Source: Paracoccus sp. UBA889 (lineage in GTDB: Bacteria > Pseudomonadota > Alphaproteobacteria > Rhodobacterales > Rhodobacteraceae). From it: 64,000 nucleotides of DNA. The notes under the pieces were generated by a model. The model did no database searches. It worked only from the letters and a program-made list of their open reading frames with translations, and was not told the DNA's origin. The DNA is taken from the NCBI GenBank assembly GCA_002294185.1, contig DBFD01000046.1, positions 78,860 through 142,859 on the forward strand, given 5' to 3'. Numbering within the stretch: position 1 is the first letter of the stretch; the number at the start of each line of letters is the position of its first letter. A program made the translations under genes and the position numbers. This document shows, piece after piece, positions 39,257 through 49,325 of this stretch.

Positions 39257-40426
39257 ATGACTCGCCCGTTTCGCCGCATCACCCTGTATCTGCCGGGCTT
39301 CGACCCCTTCCCCGCCCGCCGCTACCGCGAGATCTATCGCCGCGAAAGCGCCGCCCAGGCCGCAATCTCGGGCTATCGGATCCGGTTGCGCCCTGGCGCC
39401 GGGATCGCGGGCTATGGCTGGCATGTCCAGGCTTCCTTTCCCGGCGCCCGGATCCGTTCGCAGGTCGAGGTGTTGCCCTGGGCGGATCTGGTCCGCTCCT
39501 CGATGCGGGGCGGCGTCATCGCGCCCTATCTGCAACTGGCGCGGACGGCGTGGATCTATGCGGCATCGGGCACGTTGTCGCGGCTGGTGCGGCTGCGAAA
39601 GGGCCCGGTCCTGGCCATTCTCTACCCGGTCGGGGTGCTGGTGCTGCAAATGCTGTCGGCGCTGCTGCTGGCATGGCTTGCCGCATGGCTGGTGGGCGGG
39701 ATCGCGGGCTTCGTGGCTGGGCTGGTTCTGGCATGGTTGACGCTGCTGGTGTTTCGCCGCCTCGATCACCTGCTCTATGCCCGATACCTGATGCATGATT
39801 TCGCCTTTGCCGCGCAGCATCGCGGCGCCTATGCGCCGGCGCTGGAAACCCGTCTGGACCACTTTACCGACCGCCTCCGCGCCGCGCTGACCCAGGACGT
39901 GGACGAAGTGCTGGTCGTCGGCCATTCCTCGGGGGCCTATCTCGCCGTGACGGTGGTGGCCGACCTGCTGCGACGCAGCCCCGGCCATCGTCCTGCCCTG
40001 TCGCTGCTGACACTGGGCCATGTCGTGCCGATGGTCTCGCTTCTGCCGCGTGCGGACCGCCTGCGCGCCGATCTGGCGCTGCTGTCGGAAAGCCCCGCGA
40101 TCTTCTGGCTGGATGTCAGCGCACCGGGCGATGCGTGCTGTTTCGGCCTCTGCGATCCGGTCGCCGTCAGCGGCGTCGCGGGTCCGGACCAGCGATGGCC
40201 GCTGGTCATCTCGGCCGCGTTCAGTCGAACCCTGCTGCCCGGAACGCGCCGGCGGCTGCGCGGACGCTGGTTCCGGCTGCATTTCCAGTATCTCCATGCC
40301 TTCGACCGACCCGACGGATACGATTATTTCGCCATCACCGCCGGTCCGCTGACGCTGGCGCAGCGATATGGCGGGCGCGGCCATTCGCCGGGCCGGATCG
40401 CGAAACCTGTGGGCAGGCGCGCGTGA
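39257..40426 (+). CDS. Membrane protein with alpha/beta-hydrolase-like domain
   Basis: The 389 aa start TRPFRRITLYLPGFDPFPARRYREIY, a hydrolase-like first strand (YLPGFD). Two adjacent hydrophobic helices follow (about 118-165). Then comes VDEVLVVGHSSGAYLAVTVVADLL, a GHSSG nucleophile elbow. Alpha/beta hydrolases with a central membrane hairpin are uncommon and the substrate is unknown. Its stop overlaps the GTG start of the cytochrome P450 gene (GTGA), so the two are translated together. Confidence 0.7.
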   Translation: MTRPFRRITLYLPGFDPFPARRYREIYRRESAAQAAISGYRIRLRPGAGIAGYGWHVQASFPGARIRSQVEVLPWADLVRSSMRGGVIAPYLQLARTAWIYAASGTLSRLVRLRKGPVLAILYPVGVLVLQMLSALLLAWLAAWLVGGIAGFVAGLVLAWLTLLVFRRLDHLLYARYLMHDFAFAAQHRGAYAPALETRLDHFTDRLRAALTQDVDEVLVVGHSSGAYLAVTVVADLLRRSPGHRPALSLLTLGHVVPMVSLLPRADRLRADLALLSESPAIFWLDVSAPGDACCFGLCDPVAVSGVAGPDQRWPLVISAAFSRTLLPGTRRRLRGRWFRLHFQYLHAFDRPDGYDYFAITAGPLTLAQRYGGRGHSPGRIAKPVGRRA

Positions 40427-41766
40427 TTCCGCCGCGCCCGCAATCCGGCGACGCGAAGGGCACGTTGCCCCGCCTGATCCGCGCCTTTCGCCGCGATCTG
40501 CTGTCGGGCCTGCCGCAGCGGCTCTATCGCGGCTGGATGGCGGAATACCGCAACCCGCTGATCCACAGCTTCTTCTGCAACGATCCGGCGCTGATCCGCC
40601 TGATCCTTCAGGACCGGCCCGGCGATTTCCCGAAATCCGACCGCCTGGCCGAAGGGCTGCGCCCGCTTCTGGGCGATGGCGTCTTCATCACCAACGGGAC
40701 CCAATGGGCCCGCCAGCGCCGCATCATCGACCCGGCCTTCGAGGGCGGCCGCCTGCGCCAGACCTTCCCGGCCATCTGGGCTGCGGCGGGCGCGATGGTG
40801 GACCGGCTTGAACCCGGCGAAACCGATATCGAGCCGCTATGCAGCCACGGCGCGGCGGACGTGATCTTCCGCGCGCTGTTTTCCCTGCCAATCGAACATC
40901 ATGTTGCGGCCCAGGTCTTTGCCGCCTTCCGCGCCCATCAGGCCGGACAGCCGCTCATCAATCTGGCGGCGCTGCTGCCGCTGCCGCGCTGGATGCCACG
41001 CCCGCATTCGCGCCGCACACGCCGGACCGCCGATCGCATCCGGACCCTGATCCGCGATCTGGTCCAGGCACGGCTGGCCGCGATTGCCGCGGGTGATCCG
41101 CCCGACGATCTGGCCACCAAGATCATGACCACGCCCGATCCGCAGACAGGCCGCAGCTTCGATGCCGCCGAGATGACAGACCAGGTGGCGGTGTTCTTTC
41201 TGGCCGGCCACGAAACCGGCGCGGCCGCCCTGGCCTGGGCGCTGTGGCTGCTGGCCGCGCATCCCGACTGGCAGGACCGCGTGGCGGCCGAAGGCGCCGT
41301 GCTTGGTTGCGATTTCAGCGCCGCCAGCCGGCTGCCCGTGACCCGGGCTGTCTTTCGCGAGGCGCTGCGCCTCTATCCGCCCGTGCCGATGATGGTGCGC
41401 GCGGCCAGCCGCCCCGAAACCTTCCGCGACCGCCCCGTGCCGCCCGGCGCACAGCTGGTCGTCTCGCCCTGGCACCTGCACCGCCACGAACGCCTGTGGG
41501 ACCGGCCCGACGCGTTCGATCCCGGCCGCTGGCAGACCGATGCCGGCAAGGCCAGTGCGCGCGATGCGTATCTGCCCTTCTCGGCCGGCCCCCGCGCCTG
41601 CCCAGGCGCGGGCATGGCGATGCTGGAGGGCGTGGTCATGCTGGCCCGAATCACCGCCGCCTTTCGGCTGTCGCCCGGCAGCCGGCCGCCCGTTCCCATC
41701 GCCCGATTGACCGTGCGTGGACGCGACGGCATCCTGATCCGGCTGGAACGTCGCAACGGCGCATAG
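40423..41766 (+). CDS. Cytochrome P450
   Basis: The 447 aa of a soluble bacterial P450. I-helix oxygen-activation motif AGHETG (261-266), ExxR as EALR (313-316), heme-binding loop FSAGPRACPG with Cys393, and WxxxR as WARQR. The pattern (AGHETG, PFSAGPRxCxG) is closer to CYP4/CYP102-like fatty-acid hydroxylases than to CYP101. No ferredoxin or reductase gene is adjacent. The start is GTG 40423, coupled to the upstream hydrolase-like gene; the substrate is unknown. Confidence 0.9.
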   Translation: MIPPRPQSGDAKGTLPRLIRAFRRDLLSGLPQRLYRGWMAEYRNPLIHSFFCNDPALIRLILQDRPGDFPKSDRLAEGLRPLLGDGVFITNGTQWARQRRIIDPAFEGGRLRQTFPAIWAAAGAMVDRLEPGETDIEPLCSHGAADVIFRALFSLPIEHHVAAQVFAAFRAHQAGQPLINLAALLPLPRWMPRPHSRRTRRTADRIRTLIRDLVQARLAAIAAGDPPDDLATKIMTTPDPQTGRSFDAAEMTDQVAVFFLAGHETGAAALAWALWLLAAHPDWQDRVAAEGAVLGCDFSAASRLPVTRAVFREALRLYPPVPMMVRAASRPETFRDRPVPPGAQLVVSPWHLHRHERLWDRPDAFDPGRWQTDAGKASARDAYLPFSAGPRACPGAGMAMLEGVVMLARITAAFRLSPGSRPPVPIARLTVRGRDGILIRLERRNGA

Positions 41767-41824
41767 GTCGATCTTCGGCAAGGGGGACGGTTCGAAGGCT
41801 GCGATGGCCTGGGGAAAGGCGCGA

Positions 41825-42595
41825 TCAACGCCACCAGCGCCCGGTCAGCGCCAGCCGCGCCAGCGAGGCGCGGCGCTGGAACGGCGTGATCTCGGGCACC
41901 GCCCCGAACGGGTCCACCCGTCCGGCGGCGATTTCGGACAGAAGCCGCGGCACCCGGACGCCGGGATACAGCGCCGCGGTCGCGCGCTTCGGCACCGCCC
42001 GATGCATGCGCGAGGCCCTGCGCAACGCCTCTTGCGCCAGCACCGCCAGGCGCTGTGCTTCCTCGGGCCGCGCACCCGCCAACCCCAGCCGCAGCGGCTG
42101 CAATTGCGGCAGCGCGCGCAACCAGGCCGCCAGCCCCGCGCCAAGCGCGTGATCGGCCACGACCCGGCGCGCATTGTCGGGCGTGGCCAGCCGTTTCGCG
42201 GCCAGCCACATCAGCCGCCCCGCCGTGTCATCGACATAGGCCACGACAGCCTCGGGCGCGGAAAGCGGCTCGCGCGCGCAATCGCGGATTCGCGCCTCGG
42301 CCAGCCCGGCCAGCGGCCCGGCATCGCGACCCCACGCCTCCCAAAGCGGGCTCAGCACGTCATGCAGGGGCGGCGGCGTGCCCTTGCCCATCTCGGCCAG
42401 CCTGTCGCTCCACCATTGCAGCCGCATCTCGGCCAGCATCGGTTCGGCCGATTGCAGCGGCGCCCGGGCGATCTCGAGGTTCAGCGCGTAAAGCGTGATC
42501 AGCGCGGGCCGGTCGCCGGGTGCCGCCACAAGCGTTGCACCGAAGCGGTCGGGGTCCTGTGCGCGAATCGTTTCGGTGCAGGTTTCAAGGGTCAT
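41825..42595 (-). CDS. Squalene/phytoene synthase family protein
   Basis: The 256 aa with LYALNLEIARAP, MRLQWWSDRLAEMGKG and AYVDDTAGRLMWLAAKRL, typical of the NDUFAF6-like branch of the squalene/phytoene synthase fold. The canonical paired DxxxD motifs are incomplete (WWSDRLAEM in place of the first). A carotenoid role is therefore doubtful, and a complex I assembly-type or lipid-binding role is more likely. No other carotenoid genes are near. It lies downstream of cysS on the same strand. Confidence 0.75.
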   Translation of the reverse strand: MTLETCTETIRAQDPDRFGATLVAAPGDRPALITLYALNLEIARAPLQSAEPMLAEMRLQWWSDRLAEMGKGTPPPLHDVLSPLWEAWGRDAGPLAGLAEARIRDCAREPLSAPEAVVAYVDDTAGRLMWLAAKRLATPDNARRVVADHALGAGLAAWLRALPQLQPLRLGLAGARPEEAQRLAVLAQEALRRASRMHRAVPKRATAALYPGVRVPRLLSEIAAGRVDPFGAVPEITPFQRRASLARLALTGRWWR

Positions 42596-42643
42596 TTTGT
42601 TGTCTGTCGATTGTCGGAGGCGCAGCCGGATTGAAGGAGTCCA

Positions 42644-44062
42644 TCACTCAGCCTGTTGAATGAGTTCCTTCAATCGACCCACATCAAATCCTTTGGGCAC
42701 GGTCGCGGATGGTCCCGTGGCGCCGATTTTGACACCAAGCCCGGCTTCAACCATCGCTTCTCTTAGCTTGTCAGCGGTCGCATAGTCTTTGGCGAGCCGG
42801 GCTTCTTGCATTTCCTCTAATAGCTTCCCGATCACTTCTAGATGAAGGGGCGTATTTCCGGTCGATCCCACGACAGGCAGCGTGACGATCTCCTTTCGCC
42901 ACCAGTCAATGTCCTCCGCATCAGGAAAACCGAGCACTCTCAGGCTCGCCTTGAGCGCCGGCGCTTGTCCGTGTTTTGACAGCACGCTGAGCCGCGTCAG
43001 CGCAGCAGCGGTGTTCAGGTCGTCGGCCAGCGCCTCCATGAACAAAGGATCAGCCGCGGAAGTCGCTTCCACACCATCTGTCATATTAAACCAACCCTCG
43101 AGAATGTGCCCGGCTTCCTCCGCCTTCGCCTCGGTCCAGTCCATCGGCTTGCGGTAATGCGTGGACAGCATCACGAAGCGGATCACCTCGCCCGGCACGC
43201 CCCGGTCCAGCAGATCGCGGACGGTGAAGAAGTTGCCGAGGGATTTCGACATCTTCCGGCCCTCGACCTGCAACATCTCGTTATGCAGCCAGACCTGGGC
43301 GAAATCCGCATCCGGATGGGCGCAGCAGCTTTGTGCAAGCTCGTTCTCGTGATGGGGGAATTGCAGGTCGATCCCGCCGCCATGAATGTCGAAGGACGGT
43401 CCCAGCAGCGCCGCCGACATGGCCGAACATTCGATATGCCAGCCCGGCCGCCCCCGGCCCCAGGGGCTGTCCCAGCCGGGCTGGTCCGCATCCGAGGGTT
43501 TCCACAGCACGAAATCCATCGGATCGCGCTTGAATGGCGCGACCTCGACGCGGGCGCCCGCGATCATGTCATCGACCGACCGTCCGGACAGCCGCCCGTA
43601 TCCGGGATAGGACCGCACGTCGAACAGCACGTGTCCCTCGGCCACGTAGGCGTGGCGGCTGCCGATCAGCGCCTCGATCATGGCGATCATCTGGGCGATG
43701 TAATCGGTCGCGCGGGGTTCGTGATCGGGGCGCTCGGCGCCAAGCGCGTCCATGTCGGCGCGATACCAGCCCAGCGTCTCCTCGGTGATCTCGCGGATCG
43801 AACGGCCGGTCGCGGCGGCGCGCGCGTTGATCTTGTCATCCACGTCGGTGACGTTGCGCACATAGGTCACATGGTCCGCGCCATATTCATGCCGCAGCAG
43901 ACGCACCAGCAGATCGAAGACCAGGACCGGACGGGCATTGCCCAGATGGGCGCGGTCATAGACGGTCGGCCCGCACAGATACAGCCGCACATTGCCCGGA
44001 TCCAGAGGCGTGAAAACCTCTTTCCTGCGGGTGCGGGTATTGGTCAGCCGGATCTCGACCAT
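42644..44062 (-). CDS. cysS: Cysteinyl-tRNA synthetase
   Basis: Charges tRNA-Cys. The 472 aa have zinc ligand Cys30 in [19 protein letters not shown] with the HLGNAR class I signature (39-44). GWHIECSAM and [11 protein letters not shown] carry further zinc ligands, and KMSKS follows. The C-terminal anticodon-binding domain is encoded at about 42644-43100. That segment uses codons such as TTA, CTA and AGA that are rare in the rest of the window and is clearly poorer in GC than the first two-thirds. The protein is intact, so a recombination mosaic is more likely than decay. Confidence 0.96.
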   Translation of the reverse strand: MVEIRLTNTRTRRKEVFTPLDPGNVRLYLCGPTVYDRAHLGNARPVLVFDLLVRLLRHEYGADHVTYVRNVTDVDDKINARAAATGRSIREITEETLGWYRADMDALGAERPDHEPRATDYIAQMIAMIEALIGSRHAYVAEGHVLFDVRSYPGYGRLSGRSVDDMIAGARVEVAPFKRDPMDFVLWKPSDADQPGWDSPWGRGRPGWHIECSAMSAALLGPSFDIHGGGIDLQFPHHENELAQSCCAHPDADFAQVWLHNEMLQVEGRKMSKSLGNFFTVRDLLDRGVPGEVIRFVMLSTHYRKPMDWTEAKAEEAGHILEGWFNMTDGVEATSAADPLFMEALADDLNTAAALTRLSVLSKHGQAPALKASLRVLGFPDAEDIDWWRKEIVTLPVVGSTGNTPLHLEVIGKLLEEMQEARLAKDYATADKLREAMVEAGLGVKIGATGPSATVPKGFDVGRLKELIQQAE

Positions 44063-44092
44063 GTTGCGCCTCTTGCCTGACTGGCGCGGGAT

Positions 44093-45316
44093 CTAGCCCA
44101 TCGCCCCCTGTCTTTCCACCCATTCGATCTGACGCGGCAGGCTGATGCGCTGAAGATCGTAGCCATCAAGGATCGTCTGCCGCGCCGCCTGCCGCAGCCG
44201 TGCCGCATCGCGATCGCCCTCCAACCCCCGGATCAGCGCGGCCGACAGCGCCTGCACGTCGAAAAAGGGCACCAGACGGGCGTTTTCTCCGTCACGGACC
44301 AGTTCGCGGACCGGCGCGGTATCCGAGGCCACGACATAGCCGCCCGCAGCCATGGCCTCGGTCAGCGACCAGGACAGCACGAAAGGATAGGTCAGATAGC
44401 AATGCACCCGCGCGATCTGGATCAGCGACAGGTAATCGGGATAGGCCAGCCGCCCGACCATGTGGACGCGGGACAGATCCAGCCTGTCGCCCAGTTCGGC
44501 CAGCATCTTCTCCTTCCAGCTTCGCGCGTCCGGCGGCGCCCCCCCGTAGCTGACCCCATCGCCGCCGACGATGACGACCCGCGCCCGCGGCCGCGCCGCC
44601 AGCAGGTCGGGCAGCGCGCGCATGAAGATGTGAAACCCGCGATAGGGCTCCAGCGATCGCGAGACGAAGCTGACGATCTCGTCCCCGGCCGCCATCCGGG
44701 GCAGGCCCGGCAATTGCAGCCATGCCTCGGGATCGGGCTTCACGCGCGCGGTGTCGATGCCGTCATGGATCACGGTGATCTTGCCGCGCAGGTCCGGCGG
44801 AAAGCTGTCGGCCTGATACCGCGTCGGCGCGATGGCCGCATCGGCCTGCGCGATGCCCTGGATCAGATGCGCCGAACGGGCGACGGTCATGAAGCGGCTC
44901 TCGTCGCTGCCCGATTGGAATTCGGGATCGAATCCGACATCGTGGCCCTGGGTGCGATACATCAGCTCGGCATAGACCAGCAGCCGGGCCTGCGGCCAGA
45001 TTTCCTTCAGAAACAGCGTCTCTCCCCAGCCCGAATGGCCGATGATCAGGTCGGGCGAAAAGCCGTGCCGATCGCGCAGCGCCCGCGCGCCGCGTGCCGC
45101 CAGAAGCCCGCGTTCGGCCATCGTCGAATAGGTGCGGCCAAGAACGCTGCCGCCCTCGACCGGCCGAGGCGCCTTGTAGCGCACGGTTCGCACCGGGCTG
45201 GGGCGTTCGTTGTTTTCATCCGTCAGCGCCAGAACCTGATGGCCGCGCCGGGCCAGCGCGCCCGACAGATGCGGAAACTGGCCGGGGAAATTCTGATGGA
45301 CGAACAGGATCTTCAT
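44093..45316 (-). CDS. Glycosyltransferase family 4 (GT-B fold)
   Basis: The 407 aa begin [21 protein letters not shown], a typical N-terminal GT-B Rossmann strand. C-terminal blocks are FVSRSLEPYRGFHIFMRALPDLL, VVIVGGDGVSYGG and FVLSWSLTEAMAAGGYVVASDTAPVRELV (read in parts), with the E...E region contacting the sugar nucleotide. Its ATG overlaps the stop of yejF (ATGA), so it is the last gene of the peptide ABC operon. Donor and acceptor are unknown. Confidence 0.88.
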   Translation of the reverse strand: MKILFVHQNFPGQFPHLSGALARRGHQVLALTDENNERPSPVRTVRYKAPRPVEGGSVLGRTYSTMAERGLLAARGARALRDRHGFSPDLIIGHSGWGETLFLKEIWPQARLLVYAELMYRTQGHDVGFDPEFQSGSDESRFMTVARSAHLIQGIAQADAAIAPTRYQADSFPPDLRGKITVIHDGIDTARVKPDPEAWLQLPGLPRMAAGDEIVSFVSRSLEPYRGFHIFMRALPDLLAARPRARVVIVGGDGVSYGGAPPDARSWKEKMLAELGDRLDLSRVHMVGRLAYPDYLSLIQIARVHCYLTYPFVLSWSLTEAMAAGGYVVASDTAPVRELVRDGENARLVPFFDVQALSAALIRGLEGDRDAARLRQAARQTILDGYDLQRISLPRQIEWVERQGAMG

Positions 45317-47040
45317 GAGCGGTCGGGAAAGGCCGCCTTCAGCAGCGCGCGGGTATAATCGGATTGCGGATCGTCGAAGATGCGGGCGGCCTCGCCCTGT
45401 TCCACGACCTCGCCCGCACGCATCACCATGATCTGATGCGACATGGCGCGAACCACCCGAAGATCATGGCTGATGAACAGGAAGGTCAGCCCGTATTTCG
45501 CCTGCAGATCGCGCAGAAGCGCCACGATCTGGACCTGCACCGTCATGTCCAGCGCGCTGGTCGGCTCGTCCAGAACGACGACCTTGGGCCGCAGGATCAT
45601 GGCGCGGGCAATGGCGATGCGCTGACGCTGGCCGCCGGAAAATTCGTGCGGATAGCGGTGCATCATTTCGGGACGCAGACCGACCTCGACCATGATCTCG
45701 GCCACCATCTCGCGGCGGTTGCGGCCCTTTTCGACCCCGTGCACGCTGAGACCCTCGGCGATGATCTGTTCGACCGTCATCCGGGGCGAGAGGCTGCCGA
45801 AGGGATCCTGGAACACGATCTGCATGTCGCGGCGCAGGCGGCGCAGATGCTTTGCCGACCAGCCGGCGATGTCCTGGCCCAGAAACAGGATCGGCCCCTC
45901 GCTGTCGATCAGCCGCATGATCGCCAGCGCCAGCGTCGTCTTGCCACTGCCGGATTCGCCCACCACGCCAAGGGTTTCGCCCTTGCGGACCTGCAGGGTG
46001 GCGCCGTTCACGGCCTTTACATGACCGACTGTCCGGCGCAGCAGCCCGCGCTGGATCGGGAACCAGACCTTCAGATCGCGGGTCTCGACCATCACCTCGG
46101 CGCCACGCGCGACCGGATCGGCCAGTCCGGTCGGTTCGGCCGCCAGCAGCTTGCGGGTGTATTCGTGCCGCGGATCGGCAAAGATCGCCTCGACCGGGCC
46201 CTGTTCGACGATCTCGCCATCCTTCATCACGCAGACCCGGTCGGCGATGCGCCGCACGATGCCCAGATCATGGCTGATGAACAGAAGCGACAGGCCCTCG
46301 GCCTCTTTCAGTTCGGCCAGCAGATCCAGGATCTGGGCCTGGATGGTCACGTCCAGCGCCGTCGTCGGTTCGTCCGCGATCAGCAGGTCGGGGCCGTTGG
46401 CCAGCGCCATCGCGATCATCACGCGCTGGCGCTGCCCGCCCGACAACTGGTGCGGATAATCGGCCAGCCGGCTTTCGGGATCGCGGATGCCGACGCGGTT
46501 CAGCAGTTCCACGATCCGCGCCCGCGCCTTCTGGCCCCTCAGTCCCTGATGCAGCGCCAGGCTTTCCGACAATTGCTTTTCCAGCGTGTGCAGCGGGTTC
46601 AGCGAGGTCATCGGCTCCTGGAAGATGAAGCTGATGTCGTTGCCGCGAATGTCGCGCAGGACCCGGTCGGGTGCGCCGATCATCTCGCGGCCCTCATATT
46701 GCACCGACCCCTCGACCAGCGCGGAATCACCCAGAAGCCGCACGGTGGACAGTGCCGTCACCGATTTGCCGGACCCGGATTCGCCCACCAGCGCCACCGT
46801 CTCGCCGCGGCCCACGTGAAAGCTGACGCCCCTGACGGCCGGGAGGATCTGGCCCTCTTGCGCGAAGCTGATGCGCAGGTCGCGCACCGCCAGAACCGCA
46901 TCCGAGGGCGGCGCCGGCACCCGCCGCGCGCGTTCCCCGCCGGGCATCCCGCGCGCGGGGTCGTGGTTCTCGGCCACGGCGGCGGCGCTGGCGATGCCGG
47001 GGCGGGTCGGGCGCAGTTCGGCCTCGTCTTCGTCGCTCAT
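45313..47040 (-). CDS. yejF: Peptide ABC transporter, fused dual ATP-binding protein (YejF type)
   Basis: The 575 aa hold two complete oligopeptide-type ATPase domains. First Walker A is GESGSGKS (86-93) with signature LSGGQRQR and Walker [13 protein letters not shown]. Second Walker A is GESGSGKTT with FSGGQRQR and [11 protein letters not shown]. An N-terminal extension of about 45 residues ([15 protein letters not shown]...) is not part of the ATPase. It energises YejB/YejE. Start ATG 47040 overlaps the yejE stop (ATGA). Confidence 0.94.
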   Translation of the reverse strand: MSDEDEAELRPTRPGIASAAAVAENHDPARGMPGGERARRVPAPPSDAVLAVRDLRISFAQEGQILPAVRGVSFHVGRGETVALVGESGSGKSVTALSTVRLLGDSALVEGSVQYEGREMIGAPDRVLRDIRGNDISFIFQEPMTSLNPLHTLEKQLSESLALHQGLRGQKARARIVELLNRVGIRDPESRLADYPHQLSGGQRQRVMIAMALANGPDLLIADEPTTALDVTIQAQILDLLAELKEAEGLSLLFISHDLGIVRRIADRVCVMKDGEIVEQGPVEAIFADPRHEYTRKLLAAEPTGLADPVARGAEVMVETRDLKVWFPIQRGLLRRTVGHVKAVNGATLQVRKGETLGVVGESGSGKTTLALAIMRLIDSEGPILFLGQDIAGWSAKHLRRLRRDMQIVFQDPFGSLSPRMTVEQIIAEGLSVHGVEKGRNRREMVAEIMVEVGLRPEMMHRYPHEFSGGQRQRIAIARAMILRPKVVVLDEPTSALDMTVQVQIVALLRDLQAKYGLTFLFISHDLRVVRAMSHQIMVMRAGEVVEQGEAARIFDDPQSDYTRALLKAAFPDRS

Positions 47041-48140
47041 GAAAAGGTCTTCCGCGGGTCGAAGGCATCGCGCACGCCTTCGAAGATGAAGACCAGAAGC
47101 GACAGCATGATGGCGAAGGTGAAGAAGGCGGTAAAGGCCAGCCAGGGCGCCTGCAGGTTCTGCTTGGCCTGCAAGGCCAGCTCGCCCAGCGAGGGCGCCG
47201 ATGCCGGCAGCCCGTAGCCCAGATAATCCAGCGCCGCCAGACCGCTGATCGTGCCGGTGACGACGAAGGGCAGCATGGTCAGCGTGGCCACCATCGCATT
47301 GGGCAGGATGTGGCGGAACATGATCGTGCGGTCGCCCACGCCAAGCGCGCGGGCCGCCCGGACATATTCGAAGTTCCGCGCCCGCAGGAATTCGGCCCGG
47401 ACCACGCCGACCAGCGCGGGCCAGCCGAACAGGATCGTGACGAAGACCAGCAGCCAGAAGCTGCGGCCAAGGATCGCGAACAGGATGATGATGACGTAAA
47501 GACCGGGGGTCGAGGCCCAGATTTCCAGCAGGCGCTGGAAGATCAGGTCGGTCCTGCCGCCGAAATAGCCCTGGATCGCCCCCGCCGCGATGCCGATGGT
47601 CGAGGCGATCACCGTCACGATCAGCGTGAACAGGATCGAGATGCGAAACCCATAGATCACCCGCGCCAGCACGTCGCGCGCGGTGTCGTCGGTGCCCAGC
47701 CAGTGATCCGCATCCGGCGGGCTTGGCGCCGTGCCGACATTGTTGATCGTCTTGAAATGATAGGGAATGGGCGGCCAGATCATCCAGCCCTGTTCATCCT
47801 TGGGCACGTCGCTGGTGCCGTTTCCGACCGCGGCGATCATCGCCTCGGGTTCATCCCAGCACGCTTCGCGCCCGCCGGTCACGATCAGGCATTGCACGGC
47901 CGGATCGCGATAGATCGCCTCGGTCCCGAAATCGCCGCCGAAGGCGGTTTCGGGATAGAAGCGGTAGGCCGGAAAATACAGCTCGCCCCGGTAGCTGGCG
48001 ACGATGGGCTTGTCGTTTGCGACCACTTCCGCGAACATCGCCAGCACGAACAGCACCGAAAAGATCACCAGCGACCAGAAGGCGCGGCCGTTGCGGCGGA
48101 AATTGCGCCAGCGGCGGCGGTTCAGTTCCGACAGCGCCAT
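47037..48140 (-). CDS. yejE: Peptide ABC transporter permease (YejE type)
   Basis: The 367 aa have an N-terminal helix after RRRWRNFRRNGRAFWSL, then a long periplasmic loop (YPETAFGGDFGTEAIYRDP, GWMIWPPIPYHFKTINNVG) that is characteristic of YejE. Next come HWLGTDDTARDVLARVIYGFRIS and five further helices, with the permease EAA-like loop VRAARALGVGDRTIMFRHILPNA (read in parts). It pairs with YejB to form the channel. It begins in the yejB stop with a one-base overlap. Confidence 0.94.
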   Translation of the reverse strand: MALSELNRRRWRNFRRNGRAFWSLVIFSVLFVLAMFAEVVANDKPIVASYRGELYFPAYRFYPETAFGGDFGTEAIYRDPAVQCLIVTGGREACWDEPEAMIAAVGNGTSDVPKDEQGWMIWPPIPYHFKTINNVGTAPSPPDADHWLGTDDTARDVLARVIYGFRISILFTLIVTVIASTIGIAAGAIQGYFGGRTDLIFQRLLEIWASTPGLYVIIILFAILGRSFWLLVFVTILFGWPALVGVVRAEFLRARNFEYVRAARALGVGDRTIMFRHILPNAMVATLTMLPFVVTGTISGLAALDYLGYGLPASAPSLGELALQAKQNLQAPWLAFTAFFTFAIMLSLLVFIFEGVRDAFDPRKTFS

Positions 48141-49219
48141 CAGCCGCCCCTCGATTCGAAGTCGATGCGCGGATCGACGAAGACATACATCAGATCCGAC
48201 AGGATGCCGACGACCAGGCTCATCAGGCCGAAGACGTAGAGCGTGCCGAAGATCACCGGATAATCACGCTGCACGGCGGCCTCGAAGCCCAGCCTGCCCA
48301 GACCGTCCAGCGAAAAAATCGTCTCGATCAGGATGCTTGCACCGAAGAACACGCCCAGGAACATCGACGGAAAGCCCGCGATCACGATCAGCATGGCGTT
48401 GCGGAAGACGTGGCCATAAAGCACGCCGCGTTCGGTCAGCCCCTTGGCGCGGGCGGTCATGACATATTGCTTGTTCACCTCGTCGAGAAAGCTGTTCTTG
48501 GTCAGCAGGGTCAGCGTGGCAAAGCTGGAAATGGTCGAGGCCACGACCGGCAGCGTGATGTGCCAGGCATAGTCCTTGACCTTCCCCCAGGTGGACAGAT
48601 CGGCGAAATTGTCGCTGACGAGGCCGCGCAGGGGAAAGATCTTCCAGTAGGATCCGCCCGCGAACAGCACCATCAGCAGCACCGCGAACAGAAAGGCCGG
48701 GATCGCGTAGCCCATGATGATCACGCCCGAGGTCCAGGTGTCAAAGCGCGACCCGTCGCGCACCGCCTTGCGGATTCCCAGCGGGATCGAGATGATATAG
48801 GCCAGCAACGTGGACCACAGCCCCAGCGTGATCGAGACCGGCATCTTCTCGATCACCAGATCCACCACGCTGATCGAGCGGAACCAGGAGGTTCCGAAAT
48901 CGAACCGCAGATAATTGCCCAGCATGGACAGAAAGCGCTCGACCGGCGGCTTGTCGAAACCGAATTCCCGTTCAAGCTGGGCGATGAATTCGGGCGGCAG
49001 GCCGCGCGCGCCCTGATAGTTTTCCTCGACCCCGCCGCCTCCGGCCTCGGCGCCCCCGCCCGAGATGTTGCGGAACACGTCGCCCTCGCCCTGAATCTGC
49101 GCGGCGATCTGTTCGATCGGGCCGCCGGGGACGAATTGCGTCAGGGTAAAGTTGACCAGCATGATGCCGATCAAGGTCGGGATGATCAGCAGCAAACGCC
49201 GCAGGATATAGGCACCCAT
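48140..49219 (-). CDS. yejB: Peptide ABC transporter permease (YejB type)
   Basis: The 359 aa begin [37 protein letters not shown] (read in parts), the OppB-like start. There is a periplasmic insert rich in Gly/Glu (about 50-75), then five helices with the EAA-like loop [24 protein letters not shown]. It lies 106 bp downstream of the solute-binding protein gene; that gap has no clear terminator. Confidence 0.94.
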   Translation of the reverse strand: MGAYILRRLLLIIPTLIGIMLVNFTLTQFVPGGPIEQIAAQIQGEGDVFRNISGGGAEAGGGGVEENYQGARGLPPEFIAQLEREFGFDKPPVERFLSMLGNYLRFDFGTSWFRSISVVDLVIEKMPVSITLGLWSTLLAYIISIPLGIRKAVRDGSRFDTWTSGVIIMGYAIPAFLFAVLLMVLFAGGSYWKIFPLRGLVSDNFADLSTWGKVKDYAWHITLPVVASTISSFATLTLLTKNSFLDEVNKQYVMTARAKGLTERGVLYGHVFRNAMLIVIAGFPSMFLGVFFGASILIETIFSLDGLGRLGFEAAVQRDYPVIFGTLYVFGLMSLVVGILSDLMYVFVDPRIDFESRGG

Positions 49220-49325
49220 CTGCCTGCCCTTCCGCCCACCCGTCGGGGTCTCGCGGGCCTTGACGGCCCTGTTTCGTTGTCAAGCCTTCTGGGCAATTCC
49301 ACGCCGGAAATCAAGCGTCCCGGGC

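Noticed and set aside
41825-42595. Carotenoid phytoene synthase (crtB)
   Set aside because: Canonical paired Asp-rich motifs are incomplete and there are no other carotenoid genes nearby.
42644-43100. Insertion element in cysS
   Set aside because: Reading frame and protein domain are intact; no inverted repeats or transposase.
45364-47217. 617-codon plus-strand frame
   Set aside because: Antisense shadow of yejF, which has both ABC signatures on the other strand.
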